64,000 bases of DNA from Polynucleobacter tropicus (GCF_013307225.1 NZ_CP028942.1:1702965-1766964), one strand, 5' to 3'. Shown: positions 7,207 to 17,448, counted from the first letter of the stretch. Program-made: numbers and translations. Notes: generated from the sequence alone by a model not told the origin.

Positions 7207-10060
7207 AAAAGAAAATAACTATCCAGTCAATTTGCTAGATACTGCGTTTCCGATGCGAGGCGATCTAGCGAAACGCGAACCTCTATGGGTCGCACAATGG
7301 CAAAAAAATAAACTTTACGAAAAGATTCGTGCGGCTCACGCAGGCCAACCGAAATTCATCTTGCATGATGGCCCTCCTTATGCGAATGGCGATATTCATA
7401 TCGGTCATGCGGTTAATAAGATTCTGAAGGACATGATTGTGAAATCCCGTTGGTTGATGGGATTCGATTCTGCTTACGTGCCCGGCTGGGATTGCCATGG
7501 AATGCCAATTGAGATTCAAATTGAGAAGCAGTTTGGCAAGAATCTACCTACCGCTGAAGTGCAAGCCAAAGCCCGTGCCTATGCGCAAGTGCAGGTAGAC
7601 AAGCAAAAGAAAGATTTCGAGCGCTTAGGGGTATTGGGCGACTGGAATAACCCCTACCTGACCATGAATTACCGCAACGAGGCCGATGAAATTCGTGCCC
7701 TCGGGAAGATCTGGGAGAAGGGCTACGTATTCCGTGGCTTAAAACCAGTGAACTGGTGCTTTGATTGCGGCTCCGCGCTTGCAGAAGCCGAAGTGGAATA
7801 CCAAGATAAAACCGATCCAACCGTCGATGTAGGTTTTGCATTTGATGATGCGCAGCGTCCGCAACTTGCCAAAGCCTTTGGATTGGCGGAGCTACCTAAT
7901 AAGCCCGGTCAAATTGTGATCTGGACTACAACGCCTTGGACCATTCCGGCCAACCAGGCAATGAACGTTCACCCCGAGTTAACTTATGCCTTAGTTGATG
8001 TAGGTGACAAACTTTTGATTCTTGCAAAAGATCGTGTTGAAACCTGCTTGCAAGATTACGGTCTCGAAGGCAAAGTGATTGCCACTTGCCTTGGTGGGAA
8101 GCTCGCAAACATTTCTTTCTGGCACCCCCTAGCTTCATTGCACGAAGGTTACAAACGTCTTTCACCAATCTATGTAGCTGAATATGTCACGCTCGATACC
8201 GGCACAGGTATTGTTCACTCCGCGCCCGCATATGGTGAAGAAGACTTTAAATCTTGCAAGGCAAATGGACTTATAGATAAAGATATCTTGAATCCAGTAA
8301 TGGGAAATGGCGTGTATGCGTCTTGGTTACCGCTCTTTGCCAATGAATACATTTGGAAAGCGAATCCAAAAATCGTCGAAGCAATGCGCGAAGCAGGAAG
8401 CTTATTGCGTGACAAAACCTATACCCACTCGTATATGCATTGCTGGCGCCACAAGTCGCCGATTATTTACCGTGCGACATCACAGTGGTTCGCAAGCATG
8501 GATAAAAAACCATCTGACGGTAAAGCCAGCTTACGTGAAACCGCGTTAGCCGGCATCGACAATACAGATTTCTTCCCTGCTTGGGGTAAGCAGCGCTTGC
8601 ATAGCATGATCGCCAATCGTCCGGATTGGACACTCTCGCGCCAGCGTCAATGGGGTGTGCCCATGGCCTTCTTTGTTCATAAAGAAACTGGGGATCCACA
8701 TCCACGCACAGTCGAGCTACTTAAGGAAATCGCAAAGCGTGTAGAAAAAGGTGGGATTGAAGCTTGGCAGCAGCTCGAAGTTTCTGAGTTACTCGGTAAT
8801 GAAGCTGCCCAATATGAAAAGAATCGCGACACATTAGATGTATGGTTTGATTCAGGCACAACCCATTGGCATGTAATTCGCGGATCGCATCGCGATGAAC
8901 TACTTACCGCAGAAGCAGAAACGCCTGCTGGCCGTTTTGCTGACTTGTATCTTGAAGGCTCTGACCAACACCGCGGTTGGTTCCACTCTTCTTTGCTTAC
9001 CGGTGCAATGCTGGATGGCAAGCCGCCTTATAAGGCACTCTTGACCCACGGTTTCACTGTTGATGGTCAAGGCCGCAAGATGAGCAAATCGGTAGGCAAC
9101 GTGATTGCGCCTCAGCAAGTGGCAGACAAACTCGGCGCAGAAATTATTCGCTTGTGGGTTGCGTCTACAGATTACTCGGGTGAGATGACGATCTCCGATG
9201 AAATTCTGAAGCGCGTCACAGAAAGCTATCGTCGTATTCGCAATACCTTGCGCTTCTTGCTTGCCAACCTTTCTGACTTTGATCCTGCTAAGCATGCAAT
9301 GCCTACTGATCAATGGCTAGAAATTGATCGCTATGCAGTAGCGCTAGCCAATCAATTACAAAGCGATATCGAGGCACATTACAAAGCTTATGAGTTCCAT
9401 CCCGCAGTCGCGCGCATGCTGACTTTCTGTTCAGAAGATTTAGGTGGCTTCTATTTAGATATTCTGAAAGATCGTCTCTACACTAGCGCACCTGATTCCG
9501 CGGATCGTAGAGCAGCTCAAAATGCACTTTTCCACATCACTCGCAATCTCTTGAAGTGGTTGTCTCCATTCCTCTCGTTTACCGCAGAAGAAGCTTGGCA
9601 AGATCTTCCGAAAGATCCTAGCAAGAAACTTTCTGAATCCATCTTCATGGAAGAATTTGGCACCTTCCCAGAAATCACGAACTCAGATGAGCTGCTTGGC
9701 AAATGGAATCGCATTCGTGAGATTCGCTCAGAGGTGACCAAGGCTATTGAGGTTGAGCGCGAAGCTGGTAACGTAGGTTCATCCCTGCAAGCCGAACTCA
9801 CCATTAAGCTTGGTGACGCTGACTTCGCCATCTTGCACTCGCTTGAGAATGACTTACGTTTCGTCACCATTACTTCAAGCGCCAATATTGAATTGAGTAA
9901 TGATGGCTTAGAGGTTTTGGTACGCGGCAGCCAATATAAGAAATGTGGTCGTTGCTGGCACCACACCAAAGATGTTGGCAGTAATGCAGATCACCCCGAT
10001 CTTTGTGGTCGTTGTATTAGCAATCTCTTTGGTGACGGTGATCACCGCCTCTTTGCTTAA
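7199..10060 (+). CDS. ileS: Isoleucyl-tRNA synthetase
   Basis: Class I aminoacyl-tRNA synthetase of 953 residues that charges tRNA-Ile and edits misactivated valine. Visible are the HIGH motif in [16 protein letters not shown], the editing-domain region [16 protein letters not shown], the KMSKS motif in [10 protein letters not shown] and a C-terminal zinc ribbon with CGRCWHH and CGRCISN, typical of bacterial IleS type 1. I use ATG 7199 ([19 protein letters not shown]), which overlaps the end of ribF by eight bases; the frame is open for 31 more codons upstream inside ribF but that stretch has no IleS character. Confidence 0.98.
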   Translation: MSEKENNYPVNLLDTAFPMRGDLAKREPLWVAQWQKNKLYEKIRAAHAGQPKFILHDGPPYANGDIHIGHAVNKILKDMIVKSRWLMGFDSAYVPGWDCHGMPIEIQIEKQFGKNLPTAEVQAKARAYAQVQVDKQKKDFERLGVLGDWNNPYLTMNYRNEADEIRALGKIWEKGYVFRGLKPVNWCFDCGSALAEAEVEYQDKTDPTVDVGFAFDDAQRPQLAKAFGLAELPNKPGQIVIWTTTPWTIPANQAMNVHPELTYALVDVGDKLLILAKDRVETCLQDYGLEGKVIATCLGGKLANISFWHPLASLHEGYKRLSPIYVAEYVTLDTGTGIVHSAPAYGEEDFKSCKANGLIDKDILNPVMGNGVYASWLPLFANEYIWKANPKIVEAMREAGSLLRDKTYTHSYMHCWRHKSPIIYRATSQWFASMDKKPSDGKASLRETALAGIDNTDFFPAWGKQRLHSMIANRPDWTLSRQRQWGVPMAFFVHKETGDPHPRTVELLKEIAKRVEKGGIEAWQQLEVSELLGNEAAQYEKNRDTLDVWFDSGTTHWHVIRGSHRDELLTAEAETPAGRFADLYLEGSDQHRGWFHSSLLTGAMLDGKPPYKALLTHGFTVDGQGRKMSKSVGNVIAPQQVADKLGAEIIRLWVASTDYSGEMTISDEILKRVTESYRRIRNTLRFLLANLSDFDPAKHAMPTDQWLEIDRYAVALANQLQSDIEAHYKAYEFHPAVARMLTFCSEDLGGFYLDILKDRLYTSAPDSADRRAAQNALFHITRNLLKWLSPFLSFTAEEAWQDLPKDPSKKLSESIFMEEFGTFPEITNSDELLGKWNRIREIRSEVTKAIEVEREAGNVGSSLQAELTIKLGDADFAILHSLENDLRFVTITSSANIELSNDGLEVLVRGSQYKKCGRCWHHTKDVGSNADHPDLCGRCISNLFGDGDHRLFA

Positions 10061-10083
10061 TCTGATTCTTATCCAATTCATTA

Positions 10084-10581
10084 ATGAGCCAACAGAACAT
10101 TCCGTTTTTACGCTGCATGGCTATTGCCATCATTACCTTGCTACTAGATCAAGCAAGTAAATGGCTGGCTCTTAGCCAATTACAGATCGGCATTCCGGAG
10201 CGGGTCCTGCCATTCTTCAATTGGTTGCTGCTATTGAACCCTGGCGCTGCGTTTTCTTTCTTGGCTCAAAGTTCAGGATGGCAACGCTGGTTCTTTACCG
10301 TCCTTGGTCTACTTGCCTGCATCTATATCGTTTATATGTTGCGGAAACATCAAGATGAAAGACTGCTTTGCATTGCCCTAAGCCTCATTCTCGGCGGAGC
10401 GGCTGGAAATGTTTTAGATCGCATAATGTATGGAGCTGTCGTAGACTTCATTGATCTGCACTATGCCAACTGGCACTGGCCAGCCTTTAATGTGGCTGAT
10501 AGCGCTATTTGCATAGGAGCTGCATTGATCATTATTAGCGAATTACGCAAGTCATTTGGCAAATCCCCACAATCCCAGTAA
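10084..10581 (+). CDS. lspA: Lipoprotein signal peptidase (signal peptidase II)
   Basis: LspA removes the signal peptide of prolipoproteins in the inner membrane. The 165-residue protein has four hydrophobic segments and the two catalytic aspartates in GNVLDRI and FNVADSA, plus the conserved N-terminal LLDQASKW motif. It sits 23 bases after ileS and nine bases before coaBC. Its N-terminus MSQQN resembles those of the DAHP synthase and ProC encoded elsewhere in this window. Confidence 0.97.
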   Translation: MSQQNIPFLRCMAIAIITLLLDQASKWLALSQLQIGIPERVLPFFNWLLLLNPGAAFSFLAQSSGWQRWFFTVLGLLACIYIVYMLRKHQDERLLCIALSLILGGAAGNVLDRIMYGAVVDFIDLHYANWHWPAFNVADSAICIGAALIIISELRKSFGKSPQSQ

Positions 10582-10590
10582 GCTGGCGCC

Positions 10591-11802
10591 ATGCAATCCC
10601 TATTAAATAAAAAAATCATTCTTGGCATCTCTGGTGGCATTGCTGCTTATAAAACACCCGAGCTTGCTCGTTTGCTAATGCAAGAAGGTGCTTCTGTTCA
10701 AGTGGTCATGACTGAAGCTGCCCAACAATTCGTTACACCAGTAACAATGCAAGCCCTTACTGGCAATCCTGTCTTTACCAGCCAATGGGATAACAGCATT
10801 AATAACAATATGGCGCATATTGAGCTATCTCGCTCCGCGGACGCCATTGTGATTGCCCCAGGAAGCGCCGATCTAATGGCAAAGCTATCTCTCGGACTGG
10901 CAGATGATTTATTAAGCACTCTTTGCCTCGCTAGAGACTGCCCTCTTCTTATCGCCCCCGCAATGAACAAGCAAATGTGGGAACATGCAGCCACCCAAAG
11001 AAGTGCAGAACGATTAAACAAAGATGGCGTGACACTACTTGGTCCGGCAAGCGGATTTCAGGCTTGCGGAGAAGTTGGTATGGGTCGCATGCTAGAACCT
11101 GCTGAAATTTCCGAGCAGGTGATTGCCTTCTTCCAGAAAAAATCTTTGCTGGGCAAAAAAGTATTGATTACCGCAGGTCCAACATTCGAGGCAATCGACC
11201 CAGTTCGTGGAATTACTAATCACAGCTCTGGAAAGATGGGTTTTGCAATTGCTAGGGCTGCGCTTGAGGCTGGCGCCCAAGTACATTTGATTGCAGGCCC
11301 ATGTGACTTGCCAACTCCTCTTGAGGCAACTGGCTTGATTACCCGCACCAATGTGGTCAGCGCCAAAGAAATGCACTCAGCCACACTAGCCTCCGCAGAT
11401 TGCGATGTATTTTTTGCAGTAGCAGCGGTCGCTGACTGGGGCATCGCCAAACCAGCCAAAGAAAAGATCAAGCGCAACGGCAAAGAAGCGCCCAATATTG
11501 AATTCGTGGCCAACCCCGACATACTTTTGGATGTTGCTAAGACAGTCAAAACCAAGGGCGGCAAACCGCAGCCTTACTGCGTAGGCTTTGCTGCTGAATC
11601 TACAGATCTTGAGAAGCATGCTAATGAGAAACGTAAGCGCAAAGGCATTCCAATGATCGTAGGCAACATTGGCCCCGATACATTTGGCAGCGATTTAAAT
11701 CAATTGCTTGTCATAGATGCCGGTGGCAGTAAAAAAATTGCCAAAGCAGAAAAACTACAACTCGCACGCCAACTGATTCAGTTGGTAGCGAAGAAAATTT
11801 AA
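10591..11802 (+). CDS. coaBC: Bifunctional phosphopantothenoylcysteine decarboxylase / synthetase
   Basis: CoaBC makes 4'-phosphopantetheine from phosphopantothenate and cysteine for coenzyme A synthesis. Residues 1-185 are the FMN-dependent CoaC half: the flavoprotein start [17 protein letters not shown], the active-site histidine in MAHIELS, the APAMNKQMW motif and the cysteine in [13 protein letters not shown]. Residues 188-403 are the CoaB half with [28 protein letters not shown] and an AAVADW segment. At 403 residues it is full length. It lies between lspA and dut; coaBC-dut is a frequent neighbour pair in bacteria. Confidence 0.97.
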   Translation: MQSLLNKKIILGISGGIAAYKTPELARLLMQEGASVQVVMTEAAQQFVTPVTMQALTGNPVFTSQWDNSINNNMAHIELSRSADAIVIAPGSADLMAKLSLGLADDLLSTLCLARDCPLLIAPAMNKQMWEHAATQRSAERLNKDGVTLLGPASGFQACGEVGMGRMLEPAEISEQVIAFFQKKSLLGKKVLITAGPTFEAIDPVRGITNHSSGKMGFAIARAALEAGAQVHLIAGPCDLPTPLEATGLITRTNVVSAKEMHSATLASADCDVFFAVAAVADWGIAKPAKEKIKRNGKEAPNIEFVANPDILLDVAKTVKTKGGKPQPYCVGFAAESTDLEKHANEKRKRKGIPMIVGNIGPDTFGSDLNQLLVIDAGGSKKIAKAEKLQLARQLIQLVAKKI

Positions 11803-11815
11803 TCCAGGAAACCTC

Positions 11816-12265
11816 ATGCAAACTTTACAAGTCAAAATTCTCGATGAACGTATGCGCGATCAGTTGCCAGCATATGGCACACCCGGGAGTGCCGGGTTAG
11901 ATTTGCGCGCCTGCATCGATGAAACGATTGAAATTGCTCCAGGTCAGACAGTATTAGTCCCTACAGGCCTAGCAATCTATGTTGAAGATCCACGATATGC
12001 GGCATTTATTCTGCCCCGCTCAGGCCTTGGTCATAAGCACGGCATCGTACTGGGGAATTTAGTTGGCCTCATCGATTCTGACTATCAAGGTCAGCTTATG
12101 GTGAGCACGTGGAACCGTGGATCCGCTCCATTCAAGCTTGAACCCATGGAGCGCCTAGCTCAGTTAGTGGTCATGCCCGTACAGCAAGTTGAACTCAAAG
12201 TCGTTGAAGAGTTTACGGAGAGCAGTCGTGGTGCCGGTGGCTTTGGAAGTACTGGCCGTAGCTAA
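11816..12265 (+). CDS. dut: Deoxyuridine 5'-triphosphate nucleotidohydrolase
   Basis: Trimeric dUTPase of 149 residues that splits dUTP to dUMP and keeps uracil out of DNA. All five family motifs can be read: [39 protein letters not shown] and the glycine-rich C-terminal [10 protein letters not shown]. An AGGAAA ribosome site precedes the ATG. It is the last gene of the ribF operon and is followed by a terminator. Confidence 0.98.
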   Translation: MQTLQVKILDERMRDQLPAYGTPGSAGLDLRACIDETIEIAPGQTVLVPTGLAIYVEDPRYAAFILPRSGLGHKHGIVLGNLVGLIDSDYQGQLMVSTWNRGSAPFKLEPMERLAQLVVMPVQQVELKVVEEFTESSRGAGGFGSTGRS

Positions 12266-12291
12266 TCGATAAATAATCAACTAGGCAATAA

Positions 12292-12330
12292 AAAAGCCAC
12301 TCAGCTCATAACTGGGTGGCTTTTGTTTTT
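12292..12330. terminator. Bidirectional terminator between dut and the histone-like gene
   Basis: Nine-bp stem GCCACTCAG/CTGGGTGGC (one G-T pair) with a seven-base loop, flanked by AAAAA on the left and TTTTGTTTTT on the right. Forward it ends the dut operon; in reverse the A-run gives a U-run for the clpS-clpA-histone-like transcript, whose last stop codon is only ten bases away. Confidence 0.85.
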
Positions 12331-12339
12331 TAAATAGAC

Positions 12340-12573
12340 TTATTTGCGAATATGGGCATGGCGGGCTGCGTCTTGCGACATGCCTGCACCCTTACCTTCG
12401 CGAGACTCTTTCTCAGCAGAAATCTCTTTGCGACGCTCTTTGCAAGATCCAGCGATTTCTTGCAAAGCTTTGCGGGCACGAGCAGCAGATGCCTTAATGC
12501 CTTTGTCCTGAAACTTTTCATTCTCAGCTTTATACGTTTCAAACGCTTCAAGCAATTTATCGTGATGAGACAT
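12340..12573 (-). CDS. Small histone H1-like (Hc1-like) protein
   Basis: A 77-residue, highly charged, probably all-helical protein. Residues 15-52 read as the Hc1/bacterial histone-H1-like core: an ENEKF segment, then DKGIKASAARARKALQEI, then CKERRKEISAEK. The spacing KG-x-KA-x-A-x-R-x-R followed by a basic RKE helix recalls chlamydial Hc1 and the short histone-H1-like proteins of Bacteroidetes. It lacks a long Lys/Ala-rich tail, ending instead with SREGKGAGMSQDAARHAH. The match is from recognition, not a search, and a DNA-binding role is inferred. GGAAAAT precedes the ATG, and the gene lies 30 bases after clpA on the same strand, so it is probably cotranscribed with clpSA. Confidence 0.7.
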   Translation of the reverse strand: MSHHDKLLEAFETYKAENEKFQDKGIKASAARARKALQEIAGSCKERRKEISAEKESREGKGAGMSQDAARHAHIRK

Positions 12574-12603
12574 ATTTTCCTTTTTTAAAAAATTAGTTAC
12601 TAA

Positions 12604-14910
12604 TTAAATTTCTTCGGCAGGCGCAACATCAATCTTCGCGGCTTTACCTGGTAATTTTGGAACATCAAAACTGAGGTTCACTTTACCATCAGCATCAATA
12701 TCCACATCCACATGGCCACCCTGAGCCAACTTGCCAAACAACAACTCATCAGCCAATGCTTTGCGAACAGTATCTTGAATGATTCGTTGCATTGGACGTG
12801 CGCCCATTAATGGATCAAAACCATGTTTCGCCAAGTGGGCTCGCAGAGCGGGGCTAAAGGTAGCATCTACTTTCTTCTCATGCAACTGCTCTTCCAGCTG
12901 CATCAAGAACTTGTCAACCACACGCATGATGATGGTTTCATCGAGAGCCTTGAATGAGACGATCGCATCTAATCGATTACGGAACTCAGGCGTAAAGAAT
13001 TTCTTGATATCCGCCATTTCATCGCCGGATTCACGCGCATTCGTAAAGCCGATGGTGGACTTCTGCATTGCTTCTGCACCTGCATTGGTGGTCATGATGA
13101 TGATCACATTACGGAAATCCGTCTTGCGGCCGTTGTTATCAGTCAAGGTTCCATGGTCCATGACTTGCAACAGAATATTAAAGATATCTGGATGCGCTTT
13201 CTCAATTTCATCCAAGAGCAAGACGCAGTGAGGTTTCTTATTGACTGCCTCAGTCAATAAGCCACCCTGATCAAAGCCTACGTATCCAGGAGGGGCGCCA
13301 ATCAAACGACTTACAGCGTGACGCTCCATATACTCAGACATATCAAAACGTAAAAGTTCAATACCTAAGATAAAGGCCAACTGCTTTGCTACCTCGGTCT
13401 TACCAACGCCAGTTGGACCGGAGAATAAGAAAGAGCCAATTGGGCGATCAACTTTGCCAAGACCAGCGCGAGTCATCTTAATGGCGCTAGCCAAAGCCTC
13501 AATGGCTGGATCCTGACCAAACACCACGCTCTTAATATCGCGATCAAGAGTCTGTAACTTACTGCGATCATCAACCGTAACGGATTGGGGCGGTATACGC
13601 GCAATCTTGGCAACAATCTCCTCAATCTCAGGACGACCAATCGTTTTCTTTTGCTTCGACTTAGGCAAAATGCGTTGCGCCGCTCCTGCCTCATCAATTA
13701 CATCGATTGCCTTGTCAGGTAAATGACGATCATTAATGTAGCGGGAAGAAAGTTCAGCGGCGGCTACTAAGGCACCAGCAGAGTACTTTACGCTATGGTG
13801 CTCTTCAAAGCGAGACTTAAGGCCGCGCAAAATTTGTACAGTCTGATCTACGGTTGGCTCTACAACATCTACTTTCTGGAAGCGACGAGATAAGGCGGCG
13901 TCTTTTTCAAAGATGCCGCGATACTCGGTAAATGTGGTTGCGCCGATACATTTCAGAGAACCATTAGAAAGAGCTGGCTTTAACAAGTTGCTGGCATCTA
14001 ATGTGCCGCCTGAAGCTGCGCCAGCACCAATCAATGTATGAATCTCATCAATAAACAAGATGCCGTGCGTATGATCTTTTAAAGACTTCAATACACTCTT
14101 GAGGCGCTGCTCAAAATCGCCGCGGTATTTAGTACCCGCAAGCAAAGCACCCATATCCAATGAATAGACTGTTGCGTTTGCCAATACTTCGGGCACATCG
14201 CCCTTCACAATTCTCCAGGCTAGGCCTTCAGCAATCGCTGTTTTACCAACACCTGCTTCACCCACCAACAAGGGGTTATTTTTACGGCGGCGGCACAGCA
14301 CCTGAATCACACGTTCTACTTCACTCTCACGACCAATCAATGGATCGATCTTGCCTTGGCGAGCCATAGCATTGAGGTTTTGAGTGTATTGATCAAGCGG
14401 GCTTTCTTTGCCAGAAGCAGCAGACTCTTCGGCATCTTGCGTAGACTCGACTGGCTTCACGTGTTCAGCCTGATCCTTGCGTACGCCATGACTAATAAAG
14501 TTCACTACATCTAAACGGGTCACGCCTTGTTGCTGCAAGAAGTACACCGCATGCGAATCTTTCTCGCCAAAAATCGCTACCAACACATTCGCGCCAGTAA
14601 CTTCTTTCTTTCCATTTGAGGTGGATTGAACATGCATGATCGCGCGTTGAATAACACGCTGAAATCCTAATGTTGGTTGAGTATCAACTTCATCATTACC
14701 AGGCACTACTGGAGTGTTGTCATTAATAAAATTCTTTAGCTGAGCGCGTAGCTCCGCGATATTGACTGCGCAAGCCTTAAGCACTTCAACCGCAGTGGCG
14801 TTATCTAGCAAGGCTGCAAGCAAATGCTCCACCGTAATGAACTCATGTCTGGACGCACGGGCGTCAACAAACGCCATATGCAGACTTACTTCTAGTTCTT
14901 GAGCAATCAT
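12604..14910 (-). CDS. clpA: ATP-dependent Clp protease ATP-binding subunit ClpA
   Basis: AAA+ unfoldase that feeds substrates to ClpP, including N-end-rule substrates delivered by ClpS. The 768-residue product has the Clp N-domain (residues 1-150), a first AAA module with Walker [14 protein letters not shown] and a [11 protein letters not shown]alker B, and a second with [13 protein letters not shown] and [12 protein letters not shown]. ClpP-docking IGFTNARE lies near residue 610. There is no ClpB-type middle coiled coil. I use ATG 14910 ([10 protein letters not shown]): it forms an ATGA overlap with the clpS stop, and GGAGGA in the last clpS codons is its ribosome site. clpP itself is not in the window. 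Confidence 0.98.
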   Translation of the reverse strand: MIAQELEVSLHMAFVDARASRHEFITVEHLLAALLDNATAVEVLKACAVNIAELRAQLKNFINDNTPVVPGNDEVDTQPTLGFQRVIQRAIMHVQSTSNGKKEVTGANVLVAIFGEKDSHAVYFLQQQGVTRLDVVNFISHGVRKDQAEHVKPVESTQDAEESAASGKESPLDQYTQNLNAMARQGKIDPLIGRESEVERVIQVLCRRRKNNPLLVGEAGVGKTAIAEGLAWRIVKGDVPEVLANATVYSLDMGALLAGTKYRGDFEQRLKSVLKSLKDHTHGILFIDEIHTLIGAGAASGGTLDASNLLKPALSNGSLKCIGATTFTEYRGIFEKDAALSRRFQKVDVVEPTVDQTVQILRGLKSRFEEHHSVKYSAGALVAAAELSSRYINDRHLPDKAIDVIDEAGAAQRILPKSKQKKTIGRPEIEEIVAKIARIPPQSVTVDDRSKLQTLDRDIKSVVFGQDPAIEALASAIKMTRAGLGKVDRPIGSFLFSGPTGVGKTEVAKQLAFILGIELLRFDMSEYMERHAVSRLIGAPPGYVGFDQGGLLTEAVNKKPHCVLLLDEIEKAHPDIFNILLQVMDHGTLTDNNGRKTDFRNVIIIMTTNAGAEAMQKSTIGFTNARESGDEMADIKKFFTPEFRNRLDAIVSFKALDETIIMRVVDKFLMQLEEQLHEKKVDATFSPALRAHLAKHGFDPLMGARPMQRIIQDTVRKALADELLFGKLAQGGHVDVDIDADGKVNLSFDVPKLPGKAAKIDVAPAEEI

Positions 14911-15254
14911 GCTTCCTCCATAGTGCACTGTAATGGGTGACCAGCTTCACGTGATAATTCGATTACTTGATGTACTTTAGTTGCTGCGACATCGCGTGTA
15001 AAGACACCGCAGATACCTTTGCCAACTAAATGCACTTGCAACATGATGCGTGTTGCAGTCTCATGATCTTTATTGAAATACTCCTGGATGACCATCACCA
15101 CAAATTCCATTGGGGTGTAATCGTCATTCAGCAACAAAACTTTATACATTGAGGGAACCTTAACTTGCTCGACTTGTTTTTCAAGTAAAAGGGTGTCCTC
15201 AACATTGGGATTGGCGGGAATGCCTGTAGTGGGATTCTTTGGTGCGCGACTCAT
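14907..15254 (-). CDS. clpS: ATP-dependent Clp protease adaptor ClpS
   Basis: ClpS is the N-end-rule adaptor that binds ClpA and presents proteins with destabilising N-terminal residues. The core is clear: [20 protein letters not shown], then a [20 protein letters not shown] region with the family Asp/Met/His pocket, ending in [12 protein letters not shown] place the start at ATG 15254 ([11 protein letters not shown]); an in-frame ATG at 15263 and a GTG at 15272 are alternatives, and none has a strong ribosome site. The stop overlaps the clpA ATG by four bases. Confidence 0.96.
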   Translation of the reverse strand: MSRAPKNPTTGIPANPNVEDTLLLEKQVEQVKVPSMYKVLLLNDDYTPMEFVVMVIQEYFNKDHETATRIMLQVHLVGKGICGVFTRDVAATKVHQVIELSREAGHPLQCTMEEA

Positions 15255-15297
15255 GAGAAACATTCTAAACACAGATATCTAAACTGGATTTCAGGGG

Positions 15298-15352
15298 GCC
15301 CTTGTTGTGAAAACCCCTAAAAAACCCTGATTTATCCCATATTGGGGCATTT
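15298..15352. other. G/C-tract region upstream of clpS
   Basis: The gap between clpS and the cold-shock gene (about 280 bases) starts with a run of C-tracts at 15299-15301, 15314-15317, 15325-15327 and 15336-15338 and a GGGG at 15344-15347. On the clpS-coding strand these are four G-tracts with loops of 8, 7 and 12 bases. I see no sure sigma-70 or sigma-32 promoter for clpS here. Confidence 0.4.
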
Positions 15353-15400
15353 TTCGATAAAAAAAGGGGTAAATACTGGGTAATAAGGCTATTTAACTCC

Positions 15401-15429
15401 TTGACACCCCTACAAAAAGGGCAAACAAT
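15401..15429 (+). promoter_or_regulatory. Sigma-70-type promoter of the cold-shock gene
   Basis: A perfect TTGACA at 15401-15406 is followed after 17 bases by AACAAT at 15424-15429 (four of six to TATAAT). Transcription would start near 15436, giving a leader of about 100 bases before the csp ATG. Long leaders are a feature of cold-inducible cspA-type genes, where they act as RNA thermosensors. A TATAAA at 15443 is an alternative -10 but has no -35 partner. Confidence 0.55.
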
Positions 15430-15539
15430 CGGGGGGTAGGCCTATAAAAGGGTTCTATTTAGGCGTGTTGTGGATTGAGACTGATTAAAAAGTATTTGCC
15501 CTCATCACGGTTGTTTTAAGTTTATGTAATGGAGTTCGC

Positions 15540-15743
15540 ATGGCGACCGGAATTGTTAAGTGGTTCAATGATGCAAAAGGTTTTGGCTTTATCAAACCTG
15601 ATGATGGTGAAGAAGAGTTGTTCGCGCATTTCAGCGCAATTACTATGCCCGGGTTCAAGACCCTCAAGGAAAACCAAAAGGTAACTTTTGATATTACCCA
15701 AGGCCCTAAAGGCAAACAAGCTACAAATATCCAAGCGGCTTAA
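15540..15743 (+). CDS. Cold-shock protein (CspA family)
   Basis: Single cold-shock domain of 67 residues, normal CspA length. The RNP1-like [11 protein letters not shown] and RNP2-like LFAHFSAI motifs that bind single-stranded nucleic acids are present. The product begins [18 protein letters not shown], the standard family start, with GGAG six bases before the ATG. It stands alone between its own promoter and a strong terminator. Which Csp paralogue it is cannot be told from sequence alone; the long leader suggests cold regulation. Confidence 0.97.
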   Translation: MATGIVKWFNDAKGFGFIKPDDGEEELFAHFSAITMPGFKTLKENQKVTFDITQGPKGKQATNIQAA

Positions 15744-15762
15744 TAGTCCTTAGATCATTATG

Positions 15763-15793
15763 AAAAACCCAGGATTTGTTCCTGGGTTTTTTT
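15763..15793 (+). terminator. Rho-independent terminator of the cold-shock gene
   Basis: Stem AAAAACCCAGGA pairing with TCCTGGGTTTTT around a five-base loop, running into eight T residues. It lies 20 bases after the csp stop. Confidence 0.92.
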
Positions 15794-15826
15794 TCGCCTA
15801 TAGATTGACTCACTTAAAATGCAAGC

Positions 15827-16279
15827 ATGCATACAAAAGTAAAACTCATTCAAAAACTTTTTATTTCCAGCATTCTGTTTTGCTCAGCAAGTGCTTGGGC
15901 ACAGCTCAATGTAGGACTGCCAACTGCTGAACTTAAAACGGGCATCTATCGCATTCAGGCAGAACTTGCTGATACACCCAAGAGCAGAGAAATTGGCCTT
16001 ATGAATCGCACCAGTATGGCTACTAACTCTGGCATGCTATTTATCTTTGAGCAAAAAGCAGGGCACTGCTTCTGGATGAACAACACCAAAATCCCCCTAT
16101 CGATAGCGTTTATTGCTGACGATGGCAAGATTGTGAACATCGAAGAAATGCAAGCCGAGACCACCAATAATCATTGCCCTAAAGCTGCTGTGCGTTATGC
16201 CCTGGAGATGAATAAGCAATGGTTCTCTGATCGAGTGATCGTTCCTGGAAGCGTCATTACCGGATTGCCTAGAAAATAA
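15827..16279 (+). CDS. DUF192 family exported protein
   Basis: A 150-residue protein with a clear N-terminal signal peptide (basic start, hydrophobic LFISSILFCSAS core, AWA cleavage region near residue 25) and a DUF192 domain. The family pattern is seen in SREIGLMNRTSM, GMLFIFEQ, CFWMNNTKIPLSIAFI and a C-terminal YALEMNKQWF segment. The biochemical role of DUF192 is unknown to me. It is probably periplasmic. It stands as a single gene converging with the hydrolase gene that ends at 16288. Confidence 0.9.
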   Translation: MHTKVKLIQKLFISSILFCSASAWAQLNVGLPTAELKTGIYRIQAELADTPKSREIGLMNRTSMATNSGMLFIFEQKAGHCFWMNNTKIPLSIAFIADDGKIVNIEEMQAETTNNHCPKAAVRYALEMNKQWFSDRVIVPGSVITGLPRK

Positions 16280-16287
16280 TTCGCTTC

Positions 16288-17028
16288 TTAGTTTTTTAGA
16301 ATGAATTGGGCGGCGGATTTAATGAAATCGGATTCTTTCTGATTAAATCCATGATAGGCCCTCGAGCCGCAGACATCACCCTCACTCACACCACCATCAA
16401 TCTGAACAAACTGAGAAGAAGTTTTTGAGGGTCGCCCCTCAATGATTCGCTCGGACGTTGCCAAAGGGGTGGAAGCACAGCCATCATCAACATGGTGAAT
16501 CGCCATTACAGGAAGCGTAACATCCGAATCAATCGAGGCCGATCTATATGTACCCGCAACGATTACTCCGGCAATCAAACGCTCCTTATCTTTCCCGGCA
16601 TTAACAAACTCAGTCACACTGACTGTTCCCATACTGTGGCCAAAGATCCATACGGGTAAATTAAATTTATCTTTATAGTAGTTCACAACATTCAAAATTC
16701 GCTGTTGATGATCTCTAATTGAACGAGAATTTCTAATGCCTGCGCCCAAATCGTACGGGGTATCCACAAGAACCGCATCAATCCCATATTGAGCCCATAA
16801 ATCTTTTGACCTAACAAATGTATGAAAGTTTGTAGTAGAGCCATCATCCTGCAAGCGCAGAACACCGCCGCCGCCAGGAAATAACAATACAACTGCCTTA
16901 GCGTTTTTGGCTGGCATCAACAATGTCCGCGTGGGGGCATCATCCTTATACGGAACATCAAGAACTTGAGCATTCGCAAAAGAGAATACGAAAACCCATG
17001 CCAAAAGAAATAAGCGAATATATTTCAT
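16288..17028 (-). CDS. Secreted alpha/beta-hydrolase family protein
   Basis: Exported alpha/beta-hydrolase fold protein of 246 residues. The ATG at 17028 gives a good signal peptide (MKYIRLFLLAWVFVFSFANA). The nucleophile elbow is GHSMG near residue 130, the probable acid is in HHVDDGC and the histidine in AYHGFN near the C-terminus. A GGGG in the LLFPGGGGVLRL segment resembles an oxyanion loop. The frame is open for 16 codons upstream, but that start would bury the signal peptide. Substrate unknown; it could be an esterase or a small-molecule hydrolase. Confidence 0.85.
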   Translation of the reverse strand: MKYIRLFLLAWVFVFSFANAQVLDVPYKDDAPTRTLLMPAKNAKAVVLLFPGGGGVLRLQDDGSTTNFHTFVRSKDLWAQYGIDAVLVDTPYDLGAGIRNSRSIRDHQQRILNVVNYYKDKFNLPVWIFGHSMGTVSVTEFVNAGKDKERLIAGVIVAGTYRSASIDSDVTLPVMAIHHVDDGCASTPLATSERIIEGRPSKTSSQFVQIDGGVSEGDVCGSRAYHGFNQKESDFIKSAAQFILKN

Positions 17029-17065
17029 GAAACCATTCTTACATACTTCATATTTAAATGAGTAT

Positions 17066-17090
17066 AAAAAAGCCACCCGAAGGTGGCTTT
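17066..17090 (-). terminator. Terminator of ppnP
   Basis: Seven-bp stem AGCCACC/GGTGGCT with a CGAA loop. On the reverse strand the stem is followed by six U residues (A-run at 17066-17070 forward). It lies between the ppnP stop and the start of the hydrolase gene. Confidence 0.85.
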
Positions 17091-17106
17091 CTCTACGTTA
17101 TTCCAC

Positions 17107-17412
17107 TTACTCAAAGTGGCAAACATAGTGCACTGGCTGCTCAGCGCGGATGATGAAATAACCACCCTTTTCCACTTCCCAGCTTTGACCTGCCTTGAAC
17201 TCTTGCTCAGGAGCGCCATTGATACTGACAAATGCATTGCCATCAACCACTTCCATCACCTCCTTAGTGCTGAGATCAAAACGCAAAGTGCTTGGCAATA
17301 CAACGCCAACAGATTTACGCACACCATTCGGCAGGGTCACGGTATGTGACACACACTTGCCATCAAAAAATACATTAGCCTTCTTGCCAACAGAAACTTG
17401 ATCAAATTGCAT
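17107..17412 (-). CDS. ppnP: Pyrimidine/purine nucleoside phosphorylase (DUF1255/YaiE)
   Basis: Small cupin-fold nucleoside phosphorylase of 101 residues. The family is recognisable from NVFFDGKCVSHTV, GVVLPSTLRFDLSTKEVMEV, SWEVEKGGYF and the C-terminal PVHYVCHF. PpnP splits several nucleosides to base and ribose-1-phosphate in the salvage pathway. It follows argG after 36 bases on the same strand and may be read through from it; a terminator follows. Confidence 0.93.
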   Translation of the reverse strand: MQFDQVSVGKKANVFFDGKCVSHTVTLPNGVRKSVGVVLPSTLRFDLSTKEVMEVVDGNAFVSINGAPEQEFKAGQSWEVEKGGYFIIRAEQPVHYVCHFE

Positions 17413-17448
17413 TTGAATTCTCTCTTTATTGTTTGGTTCTAATTGAAG

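Noticed and set aside
8900..9313. Reverse-strand open frame of 137 codons in ileS, and similar long shadow frames in dnaK and clpA
   Set aside because: All lie inside highly conserved genes and have no start signals or domain character.
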